Made by a program: the position numbers and the translations under genes. A model generated the notes under the pieces. It was not told where the DNA came from and did not search any database. It saw only the letters and a list, made by a program, of their open reading frames with translations. 64,000 bases of DNA from Faecalibacterium sp. (GTDB lineage: Bacteria > Bacillota > Clostridia > Oscillospirales > Ruminococcaceae): NCBI GenBank assembly GCA_020025825.1, contig JAHHRL010000004.1, forward strand, positions 1-64,000. The letters run 5' to 3'. Below, one piece after another: positions 8,980 to 18,468 of the stretch; position 1 is the first letter of the stretch; every line of letters starts with the position of its first letter.

Positions 8980-9924
8980 TTAGCGAGAGCCCTTATCGTA
9001 AGGTACACCCTCCGCCTTGGGTGCACGGGATTTACGAGAAGTAAATGCCAACACGACCAGGGAAATAATGTAGGGCAGCATATTATACACAACGCTGGGC
9101 ATATTCAAAGCCATCAGCAGGTCAAAACCGGTATACACGTTACCCAGTGCACGGAAGAAGCCAAACAGCAGTGCTGCCAGAGCAATCTTGGTAGGCTGCC
9201 AAGCACCAAAAATCATAACAGCCAAAGCCAGGAAGCCAAAGCCTGCAACGCCGTTTTCAAACTTCCAGGCATTGACACCGGCCGTGATATACACGATACC
9301 GCCCAAGCCGCCCAAAGCGCCGGAAATCAGCACGCCGGCATAACGCATCTTGTATACGTTAATACCAACGGAGTCGGCTGCCTGCGGATGTTCGCCGCAA
9401 GCCATCAGGCGCAAGCCAAAACGAGTTTTATACAAAACGACCCAGGACACCACCAGCACAACACCGGCAACCAGAACAAACCAGTTAATGGTAAAGCTGC
9501 CAATGCGAATCATGAACAGTTCACGGGCAGTAGTATAAGCAATCTCTGAAGAAACATCACTGCCGCCGGACATTGCAGTGTTCATAGCTTTTACAGCAAC
9601 CGTTGCTGCTGCCGTTGCCAGCATATTCATAGCAGTACCGGTAATGGTTTGGTCTGCCTTAAAGTTAATGGCAGCCACAGCCAGCAGCAAGCTAAACAGC
9701 ATACCAAACGCAACACTAATCAAAATAGTTGCCAAGATAACAACCGGTGCTCCCAGAGAAATGGGGATAAACTTCATGCACAGTGCGCCGCCCAGTGCGC
9801 CCATAACCATGATGCCTTCCAAGCCGATGTTAATAACACCGCTGCGCTCAGAAAAGCAGCCGCCCAAAGCTGTCAGCAGCAAAACAGAGGCGAACAAAAG
9901 TGTATATTGAATCAACAGTGCCAT
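8980..9924 (-). CDS. nupQ: Nucleoside ABC transporter permease (NupQ/YufQ type)
   Basis: 314 residues, about eight to ten hydrophobic segments. The start ERSGVINIGLEGIMVMGA is the hallmark of the BmpA-associated permease branch of the BPD_transp_2 family. With its partner permease it forms the membrane channel for nucleoside uptake. Its ATG overlaps the stop of the preceding permease gene (TAATG), which indicates translational coupling. Confidence 0.9.
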   Translation of the reverse strand: MALLIQYTLLFASVLLLTALGGCFSERSGVINIGLEGIMVMGALGGALCMKFIPISLGAPVVILATILISVAFGMLFSLLLAVAAINFKADQTITGTAMNMLATAAATVAVKAMNTAMSGGSDVSSEIAYTTARELFMIRIGSFTINWFVLVAGVVLVVSWVVLYKTRFGLRLMACGEHPQAADSVGINVYKMRYAGVLISGALGGLGGIVYITAGVNAWKFENGVAGFGFLALAVMIFGAWQPTKIALAALLFGFFRALGNVYTGFDLLMALNMPSVVYNMLPYIISLVVLAFTSRKSRAPKAEGVPYDKGSR

Positions 9925-11075
9925 TATTCGTTGCCTCCTTCTTCATTTGTTGCTGTCTGCGCAGCAGCAGCGACCTTTTCGTCATGCTTGCGCAGCTTTT
10001 CCTGCATATAGAACTTGAAGAATCCGACAAATGCACACAGGAAGATAATCAGGCTGGAAATCAGGCTGGAAATCTGTGCGCAGTAGAACTGCAGGTCCAC
10101 GTTGCCGCCGCCGGAAGTAATATGCTGGATAAAGAATGCAGAAAGGATAGAACCAATGGGGCTCAAACCACCTAGGAAAGCAACCGCAATACCGTTAAAG
10201 CCCATAGCCGGAACAGAAGAAATGGTGGTTTCCCACTCTTCGATGCCGGTCAGGTACAGCAATGCAGCGCCCATGCCTGCCAGTGCGCCTGCAATCATCA
10301 TCGTCAAAATGATGTTGCGGTTTTCGCGCATACCGCAGTATTTTGCAGCATTGTAGTTCAAGCCGGTAGCCTTCAGCTCATAGCCAAACTTGGTCTTATT
10401 CAGGATTACCCAAACCACCACTGCCATAATCACAGCAAGCGGAATTGCAATTGTAACGCTCTGCTCACCGTTAAATAATTTTTCCAGACCAAAGCTGGGC
10501 AGCAAAGCACCCGGGTTTGTACCACGAATCAGCTTTGTGTAAGGGCTGGTGGGGTTTTTAACCTGCAGCAAAATCAGGTTGGTCATATACAGTGCAATCC
10601 AGTTTAACATAATACCGGAAATAACCACGTTTACGTTGCAGGCAGTTTTGAGCAAGCCGGAGATAGCACCCAGCAGTGCACCTGCCACCATTGCAAACAG
10701 CAGGCACAAATACCAAGGCAGGTTCCACTTTAATGCTGCATACAGGCAAGCGCAGGCACCTGCCACGTACTGGCCGGCTGCACCAATGTTAAACATACCA
10801 ACCTTATAGGCAAACAGTACCGACAATGCACACATCAGCAGCGGTGCAGCAAGCACCAGTGTCTGACCCAAATACTTCATCTGCAATTTGTGGTTAGGGT
10901 ATCGCAAAAAGTTTTGCATAACAGCCTTAATGGCGCCGCCCGCACCACTGGGCTCGATTGCCAGCAGCACCAAATAGCCTACCAGCAAACCACCCAAAAT
11001 ACACAACAGCGAGGCTAACAGTGTTTGAAATCCATCATTGCGCAGCAGCGCTAAGGATTGTTTTTGCTTTTTCAC
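9924..11075 (-). CDS. nupP: Nucleoside ABC transporter permease (NupP/YufP type)
   Basis: 383 residues with a cytoplasmic N-terminus, a first membrane segment at about 17-38 and a later cluster of segments containing FNIGAAGQY, typical of the second permease of BmpA systems. The C-terminal tail is charged. The start codon is GTG and overlaps the stop of the ATPase gene (GTGA), with AAAGGAGG 8 bases upstream. Partner of the downstream permease. Confidence 0.9.
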   Translation of the reverse strand: MKKQKQSLALLRNDGFQTLLASLLCILGGLLVGYLVLLAIEPSGAGGAIKAVMQNFLRYPNHKLQMKYLGQTLVLAAPLLMCALSVLFAYKVGMFNIGAAGQYVAGACACLYAALKWNLPWYLCLLFAMVAGALLGAISGLLKTACNVNVVISGIMLNWIALYMTNLILLQVKNPTSPYTKLIRGTNPGALLPSFGLEKLFNGEQSVTIAIPLAVIMAVVVWVILNKTKFGYELKATGLNYNAAKYCGMRENRNIILTMMIAGALAGMGAALLYLTGIEEWETTISSVPAMGFNGIAVAFLGGLSPIGSILSAFFIQHITSGGGNVDLQFYCAQISSLISSLIIFLCAFVGFFKFYMQEKLRKHDEKVAAAAQTATNEEGGNE

Positions 11076-12604
11076 TGTTGTACCTCCTTTCTCTTTGCAC
11101 CTGCCATGTACAGGCCAAGTTCTTCTACCGTAACAGTCTTGGGGTCCAGCTCGCCAACGATTTCGCCCTCGTACATAACAAGGATACGGTCTGCCAGAGC
11201 CATAACTTCGTCCAGCTCAAGGCTCACCAGCAAAACAGCCTTGCCTGCGTCACGCTGGGCAACAATCTGCTTGTGGATATACTCGATTGCGCCTACGTCC
11301 AAACCACGGGTGGGCTGCACTGCAATCAACAGCTGCGGGTCCTTATCAATCTCACGTGCGATAATTGCCTTTTGCTGGTTACCGCCGGACATGCTCCGTG
11401 CAATGGTAACGCTGCCCTGACCGCTGCGCACGTCATACTGCTCAATCAGTCGTTCCGCATAGGCACGGATATTGCCACGACGCAGGAAACCATGCTTTGT
11501 AAACTCAGGCTCAAAGTAACGCTGCAAAATCATGTTATCTTCCAGCGTATAATCCAGCACCATACCATGCTTGTGGCGGTCCTCAGGGATATGGCTCATA
11601 CCCATCTGGGAGCGCTCACGAATCGGAGCCTTGGTAATGTCTTTGCCGCACAGGGAAACCTGACCGCTGACTGTTTTTTCCAAACCGGAAATGCCGTATA
11701 TCAGCTCTGTCTGGCCGTTGCCGTCAATACCTGCAATACATACGATTTCGCCCGCACGCACATTAAAGCTGACATTTTTAACAGCATTGTTTTTATGCAC
11801 CTTGGATGCAACTGTCAAGCCCTTTACCTCCAGTACAGGAGTAGTCGGCTTGCAATCTTCCTTATGCACAGTAAAATCAACATCACGGCCAACCATCATG
11901 CGGCTCAATGCAGCAGGGGTTGTATCCGCAACATCAACTGTACCAATATACTTGCCCTTGCGCAGGACCGAGCAGCGGTCGGCAACTTCCATAATTTCGT
12001 TCAGCTTATGGGAGATAAACAAAATCGACTTGCCCTCGGCTGCCAGATTCTTCATGATTTGCAGCAGTTCCTTGATTTCCTGCGGAGTCAACACTGCGGT
12101 GGGCTCGTCAAAAATCAAAATATCGTTATCACGATACAGCATCTTCAAAATCTCGGTGCGCTGCTGCATACCAACCGAAATATCCTCAATTAAGGCATCC
12201 GGGTTTACACTCAGGCCATACTTCTCCGAAAGTGCAACTACCTTTTCACGTGCTTGTTCCTTGCGCAAAAATCCATTTTTACAAGGCTCGTTGCCCAGAA
12301 TAATATTGTCCAAAACCGAGAAGCATTCCACAAGTTTGAAGTGCTGGTGTACCATGCCGATACCTAACGCATTTGCATCGTTAGGATTTTTGATGGTAAC
12401 CGGCTTGCCATCCTTACGGATTTCACCTTCTTCCGGCGTGTACAAACCAAACAACACGCTCATCAAGGTAGATTTTCCGGCACCATTTTCACCCAGCAGG
12501 GCATGAATCTCGCCCTTGCGCAGCTGAAGAGTAATATTATCGTTTGCAACAATGCCCGGGAAACGCTTGGTGATGTGCAGCATCTCCACTGCGTAATTTT
12601 CCAA
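11072..12604 (-). CDS. nupO: Nucleoside ABC transporter ATP-binding protein (two ATPase domains)
   Basis: 510 residues carrying two fused ABC domains: Walker A GENGAGKST with DEPTAVL in the first half, and a second half with SGGNQQK and a QPTRGLD Walker B-like segment whose Walker A is degenerate (GIDGNGQTEL), as usual for sugar/nucleoside-type tandem ATPases. The frame stays open far upstream, but that stretch lies inside bmpA in another frame. The proper start is TTG at 12604 with AGGAGG 8 bases upstream, giving the normal family length (N-terminus LENYAVEMLHITKRFPG). It powers nucleoside uptake with the two permeases that follow. Confidence 0.93.
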   Translation of the reverse strand: MENYAVEMLHITKRFPGIVANDNITLQLRKGEIHALLGENGAGKSTLMSVLFGLYTPEEGEIRKDGKPVTIKNPNDANALGIGMVHQHFKLVECFSVLDNIILGNEPCKNGFLRKEQAREKVVALSEKYGLSVNPDALIEDISVGMQQRTEILKMLYRDNDILIFDEPTAVLTPQEIKELLQIMKNLAAEGKSILFISHKLNEIMEVADRCSVLRKGKYIGTVDVADTTPAALSRMMVGRDVDFTVHKEDCKPTTPVLEVKGLTVASKVHKNNAVKNVSFNVRAGEIVCIAGIDGNGQTELIYGISGLEKTVSGQVSLCGKDITKAPIRERSQMGMSHIPEDRHKHGMVLDYTLEDNMILQRYFEPEFTKHGFLRRGNIRAYAERLIEQYDVRSGQGSVTIARSMSGGNQQKAIIAREIDKDPQLLIAVQPTRGLDVGAIEYIHKQIVAQRDAGKAVLLVSLELDEVMALADRILVMYEGEIVGELDPKTVTVEELGLYMAGAKRKEVQQ

Positions 12605-12764
12605 AATATGTACCTCCTTTTTCGTCCCCTGAACAAAGCCTTTTGTGCAGTTGGGAGGCCGAACTGCACTGGCATGCTGGGGCATTTTAATTGTATTGAT
12701 TATACCACAAATGTTCTTTTTACGCAAAAGAAATTCACATACAAATTCCACCAAAAGGGCAGAA
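12605..12764 (-). other. Leader between bmpA terminator and ATPase gene
   Basis: About 160 bases with no credible gene. It contains TTGTATTGATTATACC-like A/T-rich sequence near 12690-12710, but I do not see a convincing promoter pair. Transcription of the downstream genes probably depends on read-through of the hairpin at 12765-12793. Confidence 0.4.
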
Positions 12765-12793
12765 AAAGGGGCGCACAAAACGTGCGCCCCTTT
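12765..12793 (-). terminator. Leaky terminator after bmpA
   Basis: A perfect 12-base GC-rich stem (AAAGGGGCGCAC / GTGCGCCCCTTT) with a five-base loop, followed on the minus strand by TTCTGCCCTTTT. It lies between the binding-protein gene and its transporter genes, which fits the common design in which the binding protein is made in excess. Confidence 0.8.
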
Positions 12794-12815
12794 ATAAAAA
12801 CTTTGCGTAATAAAA

Positions 12816-14057
12816 TTACTTAATGGTGCCTCTGTAGTCAACAGTAACATTAGCAACGGTAGGCTCAACAGTAACGTCGTTGGAAACCTTGATTTCGCCG
12901 TCGAACATAGCCTTAACCAGTGCCTTGTAGTCGTCCATGCTGAACTTGCCGTCCTCAAACTGAGTGGTGCCTGCCAGCTGAACGTAGTTAGCCTCAGGAT
13001 CATTGCCGTCAACCAGACCCAAGGTCTCGATCTTGCCGGCATACTTCTCCCAGTTATCATTCAGGATAACGTCGGTCAAAGTGTTGATGGTGGTGGGAGT
13101 CAGACCCTTCATAGCGGAGGTGACGGTCATGTCAGTCCACTGAGAAGCATCGTTGCCCTCGCCAGCTGCATAGCTAGCGATAACAGCAGCCTGGTCAACG
13201 TCAACGCCGATCAGCTTTGCGCCTTCAACTTCCTTAGCTGCGTCAACAGCAGAGGTGTAGATACCGCCGCCGCAAGCAAAGACAACCTCTGTGCCGCCGT
13301 TGTACCAAGTGCTCATGAAAGCAGTGATGTCAGCGTCGCCATGGAACTGGTTGCCGTAGACATACTTGATTTCAGGCTGAACGCCCAGCTTGCCAGCTGC
13401 TGCGTCAGCACCCTGGATGAAGCCGTAGCCGTAACGCTGAACAGCAGGAACAGCCATGCCGCCCAAGAAGCCCAGCTTGGTGTAGCCCAGCATAACAGCA
13501 GCGTAGCCAGCCATGTAGCCGCTCAGCTCTTCCTGGTAAACAGCAGTGTAAACGTTGCTCATGTCAACGTAATCTGCCAGGTTCCACTCTTCGGGTTTGA
13601 AGTTATACTCCTCACCAGCAGCTGCAACGCCCTCAGCCAGCAGGTCACCCTCGCCAACGTCCAGAGCGATGAACTTTACTTCGGGGTACTTAGGAGCAGC
13701 CTCAACGATGGTGCCAGCAAAAGCGTAGCCGGGCATAACGATAACGTTGTAGCCTTCAGCAATAGCCAGCTCAACCTGCTGCACACGGCCAGCAGTGTTG
13801 TTGGTGGTGGGCTTGTAGTACTTGGTTTCGATATTGTTATCAGTACCGAACTTGACGCAAGCTTCCCAAGTGGTCTGGTTGAAGGACTGGTCGGTGATAT
13901 CACCGTAGTCGGTAACCATAGCAATCTTGTAACCGGTAGCATCACCGGAAGTTTCACCGGAAGCGCCGGATTCGCTGCCGCCGCAAGCGGTCAAAGCAGC
14001 AGCCAGGCCAGCAATGCCGGATGCCATCAGGAAAGAACGACGAGAAATCTTTTTCAT
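12816..14057 (-). CDS. bmpA: BmpA family nucleoside-binding lipoprotein
   Basis: 413 residues. Signal peptide with an SRRSFLMASG segment and a lipobox ending LTAC (Cys about residue 25), followed by a Gly/Ser-rich tether, so it is a membrane-anchored lipoprotein outside the cell. The body matches the BMP/Med family (KIAMVTDYGDITDQSFNQ near the start; GYAFAGT), which binds purine or other nucleosides for ABC import. AGGAG lies 9 bases before the ATG. It has its own promoter at 14144-14172 and a terminator behind it, so it can be expressed above the level of its permeases. Confidence 0.95.
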   Translation of the reverse strand: MKKISRRSFLMASGIAGLAAALTACGGSESGASGETSGDATGYKIAMVTDYGDITDQSFNQTTWEACVKFGTDNNIETKYYKPTTNNTAGRVQQVELAIAEGYNVIVMPGYAFAGTIVEAAPKYPEVKFIALDVGEGDLLAEGVAAAGEEYNFKPEEWNLADYVDMSNVYTAVYQEELSGYMAGYAAVMLGYTKLGFLGGMAVPAVQRYGYGFIQGADAAAGKLGVQPEIKYVYGNQFHGDADITAFMSTWYNGGTEVVFACGGGIYTSAVDAAKEVEGAKLIGVDVDQAAVIASYAAGEGNDASQWTDMTVTSAMKGLTPTTINTLTDVILNDNWEKYAGKIETLGLVDGNDPEANYVQLAGTTQFEDGKFSMDDYKALVKAMFDGEIKVSNDVTVEPTVANVTVDYRGTIK

Positions 14058-14143
14058 AATCGATAACTCCTTTTGTATTTTGTGATGAATTACTTATTCA
14101 CCAATGTCCTAAATTGAAAGCATATCGCTATGCCATCATTTTA

Positions 14144-14172
14144 AGTATATCGTCTTCGCATCTTTTGTGCAA
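14144..14172 (-). promoter_or_regulatory. Sigma-A promoter of bmpA
   Basis: TTGCAC (14167-14172) and TATACT (14144-14149), 17-base spacer, minus strand. It lies between cdd and bmpA and supports separate high-level transcription of the binding protein. Confidence 0.78.
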
Positions 14173-14206
14173 GATGTGAAGCGGCTACAAATAGTTACAG
14201 TTATGC

Positions 14207-14635
14207 TTATAAAATATTTGCCCCGCCAAACCCATAGGGCAGTAACTCACCCAACGAGCTTTCAATGTAGTCCGTTTCGGTCTTAGCCATAATTACATTC
14301 AAGTCCGGGCCACAAAACTCGTACAAAGCTTGGCGGCATACACCGCAGGGAGCCGTTACCAAAGTATTTACTTCGCCCTCACGGGCGCCAACCAAAGCAA
14401 TATCCGTAAAGCGGGTAACACCCTCGCTTACAGCCTTAAACAGGGCTGTGCGCTCCGCACAGTTTGTAGGGGTATAAGCTGCGTTTTCAATATTGCAGCC
14501 AGTATATACGGTTCCGTTTTCCGCCAGTAATGCCGCACCGACCATAAAATGGCTGTATGGTGCAACGGCCTTTTCCCGGGCTGCAAAAGCCTGTCGAATT
14601 AAATCCTGTTTTTGCTCCGGTGTCAGGTGTGTCAT
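14207..14635 (-). CDS. cdd: Cytidine deaminase
   Basis: 142 residues, the size of the small tetrameric form. The zinc and catalytic motifs are C59-A-E61-R and P-C97-G-V-C100. It converts cytidine and deoxycytidine to uridine and deoxyuridine, which feed the pyrimidine-nucleoside phosphorylase at 7589-8911. The ribosome site GGAGGAG lies inside the end of deoD and the genes are 3 bases apart, so they are co-transcribed. Confidence 0.96.
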   Translation of the reverse strand: MTHLTPEQKQDLIRQAFAAREKAVAPYSHFMVGAALLAENGTVYTGCNIENAAYTPTNCAERTALFKAVSEGVTRFTDIALVGAREGEVNTLVTAPCGVCRQALYEFCGPDLNVIMAKTETDYIESSLGELLPYGFGGANIL

Positions 14636-14638
14636 GGC

Positions 14639-15361
14639 TTACTCCTCCAAAACGCCCAGTGCTACTTTCATCATCTGGGTAAAGCTGGTCTGGCGCTGCT
14701 CGGCGGTAGTAATCTCCGGTGCTACAAAGCTGTCGGAAATGGTAACAACGCAGGCAGCCTTTTTGCCCAAAACAGCAGCATTTGCAAACAGTGCAAAGCT
14801 CTCCATTTCTACAGCCACACAGCCCTGCTCATCACGCAGTTTTTCCCAATAGGTGGGCTTTTCGTCGCTGGTCTCACGGTAGAACACATCAGAGGAGTGT
14901 ACGTTGCCCTCAATCAGCGCAATGCCCTGACGCTTAGCAGAAGCACGCAGTTTCTCATTCAGCTCCTTGCTGGGCTCAGTTACATGGCCCTCAAAGCCGG
15001 ACTGCACCGCAGCATAGTTGGACTCGGATACAGCACCGGTAGCCAAAACTACGTCAAACAGCTTCGCATCTGCGGTATAGCTGCCAGCAGAACCAATGCG
15101 GATAATGTTTTCAACATCGTAGAACTTATACAGCTCGTAGGAATAAATACCAATCGAAGGCATACCCATACCGCTGCCCATTACGCTGACAGGCTTGCCG
15201 TGGTAGGTACCGGTATAGCCCAGCATACCACGTACGTCAGTGACCAAACGAGGATTTTCCAAGAAAGTTTCTGCAATAAATTTTGCACGCAGGGGGTCGC
15301 CCGGCATCAAAACGGTTTTAGCGAAATCGCCTTTTTCGGCACGAATGTGAGGGGTAGACAT
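14639..15361 (-). CDS. deoD: Purine-nucleoside phosphorylase, DeoD type
   Basis: 240 residues, hexameric NP-I family. Motifs include the phosphate-binding PGDPLRA, GSGMGMPS and the active-site segment VAVEMESFALF. It phosphorolyses purine (deoxy)ribonucleosides in the cytosol. The ATG at 15361 has AGGAGA 8 bases upstream; the open frame upstream of it runs antisense to or through other features and is not coding. First gene of the salvage group with cdd. Confidence 0.95.
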   Translation of the reverse strand: MSTPHIRAEKGDFAKTVLMPGDPLRAKFIAETFLENPRLVTDVRGMLGYTGTYHGKPVSVMGSGMGMPSIGIYSYELYKFYDVENIIRIGSAGSYTADAKLFDVVLATGAVSESNYAAVQSGFEGHVTEPSKELNEKLRASAKRQGIALIEGNVHSSDVFYRETSDEKPTYWEKLRDEQGCVAVEMESFALFANAAVLGKKAACVVTISDSFVAPEITTAEQRQTSFTQMMKVALGVLEE

Positions 15362-15418
15362 AAAACATCTCTCCTTTATTTTTAGTAATAGGGTTGCTGC
15401 TTTTATTGTAATACAAAA

Positions 15419-15444
15419 TCCCCCGTACCACAAGGTACAGGGGA
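15419..15444 (-). terminator. Terminator of the M23 gene
   Basis: TCCCCCGTACC pairs with GGTACAGGGGA (one mismatch) around ACAA, followed on the minus strand by TTTTGTATT. Confidence 0.75.
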
Positions 15445-15461
15445 CTAAGAAAGCCATACTT

Positions 15462-17303
15462 TTATTTCTTAAACAGTGTCTGGGGCGGCACACGGGCACC
15501 ATTTCGAATAATCTCAAAATGCAAGTGCGGTCCGCTGGAACGTCCGGTACTGCCCAAGTCAGCAATGTGCTGGCCCTGCTTAACCGATTCACCTGCACGC
15601 ACGTGCAAAGCACTACAGTGTGCATACAGCGTCTTTGTGCCGTTGCCGTGGTCGATAATCAAGGACAAACCATAGTTGCTGCCCGCACCGGCTTTATTCA
15701 TGCCGGCCTTCAAAACAACACCGGAGTCTGCCGCAATAATCGGCGTACCAACACCGCCGGTAATATCTACGCCCTTATGGCGGCCAACTGCCCAGCGGGA
15801 AACACGACGGTAACCCGGGCAAGGCCAAATCAGCGTGCCGCCGCCCAGCTGTGCTGTAGAGCCGGAAGGCAGACGTGTACCACGAACGACCTCTTTTGTA
15901 ACAGGCTCACGCAAAGTCTGTACATCCACAATTTGTGTATCCAGAATGTTTCCGTCGGCGTCATAGGTTTTTACAGCTGTGACCTGACGTTCACCATCAC
16001 GGCCTTCCACCAGCGTTTTAACAATACCATACTGGTAATCATTGGAATCCTTGGTTGTTGTGCCGTAATGAATCGGTTCGGTATACACTTCCTTTTTCTG
16101 GATGCGGATTTCCAGCACGGTTTCCTGCTTCTGCACAATCATTGTATCGCCGGGGTACAGTTTACTGTCGCTTGTTAAGCCCGGGTTCAATTCGTACAAC
16201 TCCGCTTGTGTCAAACCGTTTTTGGAAGCAATCAGGCTAATGCTGTCACCCGCTACCAGCGTATAAGTCTCCTGCTTGACCTCGTCCGATTTCAAGAAAG
16301 ACATAATCTCGTTGATATCGCTGAAACTGTCATTGAAATAAATACCGTCTACCAAGTCGACGGAATGGTTAAAGGCAACTGTAACATTGGGGTCGTCCGT
16401 TACGTGCGGAGCCTTCATTTCCTCAATATATTCTGCCAATGCCTTGCCGTCTGTTGTAACACGGCGCAGCTCACCATCAATATATAAAGCGGTGCCTTCT
16501 CGAATTTGGTCTTCCGAGGTGCTCAAAATAGCGTCGGCCATTCGCTTTTCGGTCATCAGCTCTTGTTTATTACGAACGGATGCCATCGTATACTTAGGCT
16601 CAACATCCCATTTTGTTTCTGCTGTAGCTGCATAACTGATACGCTCGCTCACGGCAGTTTTCGCAGATTCAAATACATTTTCGCTTTCTACATAGCCAAT
16701 GGTCTCCCCATTAACCTGTACCGCCAATGCATAGTTTCGCCCTAAGGTCGATTTTACATAGCCCCAGCACAAAAATGCTGTAACGATGGGTATCACAAAA
16801 GATAATGTGCGGGGAATCAAACCGGCATACTGTTTTACGCCTCTTTTCAGATTTGCACGGCTTTCCTCCCATGCAAACTTGATACCGTGGCTTTTTGTAA
16901 CCGCAACAGCATTACGGCCAATGCGCCACATACCACGCACAAAAACTGCCGGTGCACGGAAAACGTCACCCAGCAAAAATCTTTTTAAGTTAACCAGTTT
17001 TTGCTTAATAAACTTAAGCGCAATTGCGCTAAACCGTCTTAATGCATGCAGTCCGTGTCGCACTGCACGGTAACTGCGAACAACTGTATACTCAGCTTCA
17101 AAGCCAAGCTCATATAGGATGCGACCTGTCTGCCGATAAATCGGTTGGGCACGCAGCCAGCGCAGCGATGCGCGGGCACCTGCCTGTCGCTTTTTATGTA
17201 ATTTATGTTTACCAATTACCAGGTGACGCTGCAAACCAGCATATAAGGTATGCAGTTTATCCCGCCAGGTGGGCTGTTTCAGGGGTGTCTTATTTTCTGA
17301 CAA
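15462..17303 (-). CDS. Membrane-anchored LysM/G5/M23 metallopeptidase-family protein
   Basis: 613 residues. A very basic cytoplasmic N-terminus of about 170 residues, one membrane segment at about 183-200, an extracellular part with a LysM domain (about 345-390), a G5 domain (about 400-475) and a C-terminal M23 peptidase domain with HKGVDI, an HC segment (YAHCSALH) and HLHFE zinc/catalytic motifs. M23 enzymes cut peptide cross-links in peptidoglycan; LysM binds glycan. The start is TTG at 17303 with AGGAGG about 10 bases upstream. The long Arg/Lys-rich N-terminus is unusual and may bind lipid head groups or a cytoplasmic partner. Confidence 0.88.
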   Translation of the reverse strand: MSENKTPLKQPTWRDKLHTLYAGLQRHLVIGKHKLHKKRQAGARASLRWLRAQPIYRQTGRILYELGFEAEYTVVRSYRAVRHGLHALRRFSAIALKFIKQKLVNLKRFLLGDVFRAPAVFVRGMWRIGRNAVAVTKSHGIKFAWEESRANLKRGVKQYAGLIPRTLSFVIPIVTAFLCWGYVKSTLGRNYALAVQVNGETIGYVESENVFESAKTAVSERISYAATAETKWDVEPKYTMASVRNKQELMTEKRMADAILSTSEDQIREGTALYIDGELRRVTTDGKALAEYIEEMKAPHVTDDPNVTVAFNHSVDLVDGIYFNDSFSDINEIMSFLKSDEVKQETYTLVAGDSISLIASKNGLTQAELYELNPGLTSDSKLYPGDTMIVQKQETVLEIRIQKKEVYTEPIHYGTTTKDSNDYQYGIVKTLVEGRDGERQVTAVKTYDADGNILDTQIVDVQTLREPVTKEVVRGTRLPSGSTAQLGGGTLIWPCPGYRRVSRWAVGRHKGVDITGGVGTPIIAADSGVVLKAGMNKAGAGSNYGLSLIIDHGNGTKTLYAHCSALHVRAGESVKQGQHIADLGSTGRSSGPHLHFEIIRNGARVPPQTLFKK

Positions 17304-17410
17304 TCCCGATCCGCCTCCTTTCCGTTTCTCCTGTTTTTTTATATCAAAATGCGTTATTTCGCCACTTTTAAGTGTGCAGGCGACAAAATCACACTACGCA
17401 CTCTTTTAAT

Positions 17411-17438
17411 ATTATACACACTTCCTCTATTCGGACAA
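17411..17438 (-). promoter_or_regulatory. Promoter of the M23 gene
   Basis: TTGTCC (17433-17438), 16-base spacer, perfect TATAAT (17411-17416), minus strand. Confidence 0.65.
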
Positions 17439-17466
17439 GAACATTGGGACATATTTCCGCTAATTT

Positions 17467-18375
17467 TCACACCTGCAACAATTGCTTCATATCTAAGGGA
17501 AGTGCACTTTGCACTGTATTTGTTTGCCATTTTAATGGCAGCTGCAATAAAATTCCGTCTTTCTGCTGCTCGCAAAACGGCGTTTCAAAGCTGAGTTTTC
17601 CACAGTGCAGTGCCTGTCGGTTAATAACTTTTGTGCTTCCGCCATACAAGTCATCCCCGGCCAGCGGATAGCCCGCATGGGAAAAGTGCACTCTGATTTG
17701 GTGTGTGCGCCCTGTAACAAGATGACATGCTGCAAGGCTGAATCCATTTTCCCTTTTCAATACTTTATACTCTGTGCGGCTGGGCTTTCCCTCCGGTGTT
17801 ACACAGCGTGTTACAATGCTGCCCTCCTGGCGTCCGATAGGGCCGTCAAATACTCCTTCGTCGAAAGGCATTTTCCCTTCAGCTACAGCATAGTACACTT
17901 TTTGTACTCTATTAGCCAGTAACGGCGCCGCATACATATTTCGTGCAGCCAGCAGTAATCCGCTTGTGTTTTTATCCAGCCGATTCACCGGACGAAACAC
18001 ACCGTTTTCCCCATTTTGCTGTGCCCACGCAGCATAACCGTTTGCCAATGTTCCGCCTGCATAGTTCATGGTTGGATGTACCGCAATCCCTGCCGGTTTT
18101 TCAATTACAAGTGCAAACGCATCTTTGTACACGACATGGATCGGCACTTCCGGCTGCGGTGTAACGGGCGGCTTTTCTTCCGGCGGCAATTCAAACCCCA
18201 CCAATTGCCCTGCACAAAGCCGAACATTGGTATATGCCGATTGCCCATCTACAAAAAAGCCATTTCCACGATACTTAACAGCACGGGCTAACTCAGTCGA
18301 AACCGAACACTGGTACAAGAACTTGCGCAGCTCCATCCCATCACAATCGGGTGGAACAACAAATCTCAGCCACAT
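17467..18375 (-). CDS. RluA family pseudouridine synthase
   Basis: 302 residues. An S4-like N-terminal segment (LRKFLYQCSVSTELARAVK) and a catalytic domain with RPVNRLDKNTSGLLL, whose Asp is the nucleophile, plus the GRTHQIRVH motif. It isomerises uridine in 23S rRNA or tRNA; the target base cannot be assigned. The chosen ATG at 18375 has AAGGGG upstream; the frame upstream is the antisense of the RNase P RNA promoter and gene. It is divergent from rnpB. Confidence 0.92.
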   Translation of the reverse strand: MWLRFVVPPDCDGMELRKFLYQCSVSTELARAVKYRGNGFFVDGQSAYTNVRLCAGQLVGFELPPEEKPPVTPQPEVPIHVVYKDAFALVIEKPAGIAVHPTMNYAGGTLANGYAAWAQQNGENGVFRPVNRLDKNTSGLLLAARNMYAAPLLANRVQKVYYAVAEGKMPFDEGVFDGPIGRQEGSIVTRCVTPEGKPSRTEYKVLKRENGFSLAACHLVTGRTHQIRVHFSHAGYPLAGDDLYGGSTKVINRQALHCGKLSFETPFCEQQKDGILLQLPLKWQTNTVQSALPLDMKQLLQV

Positions 18376-18432
18376 TTGCACCGCCCCTTTTTCGACTGAA
18401 ATATTTATTAGTATATCAAAAATTGCAACATC

Positions 18433-18461
18433 TTGCAAATTGCTGCATATCATGATATACT
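18433..18461 (+). promoter_or_regulatory. Sigma-A promoter of rnpB
   Basis: TTGCAA (18433-18438), 17-base spacer, TATACT (18456-18461). The RNA would start about 8 bases downstream, matching the RNA 5' end predicted from helix P1. Confidence 0.85.
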
Positions 18462-18468
18462 TGCGTGT

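Noticed and set aside
12605..13060. 152-codon upstream extension of the nucleoside ABC ATPase in the same frame
   Set aside because: It overlaps the bmpA 3' end in another frame, crosses the bmpA terminator and has no family likeness. TTG at 12604 with AGGAGG is the right start.
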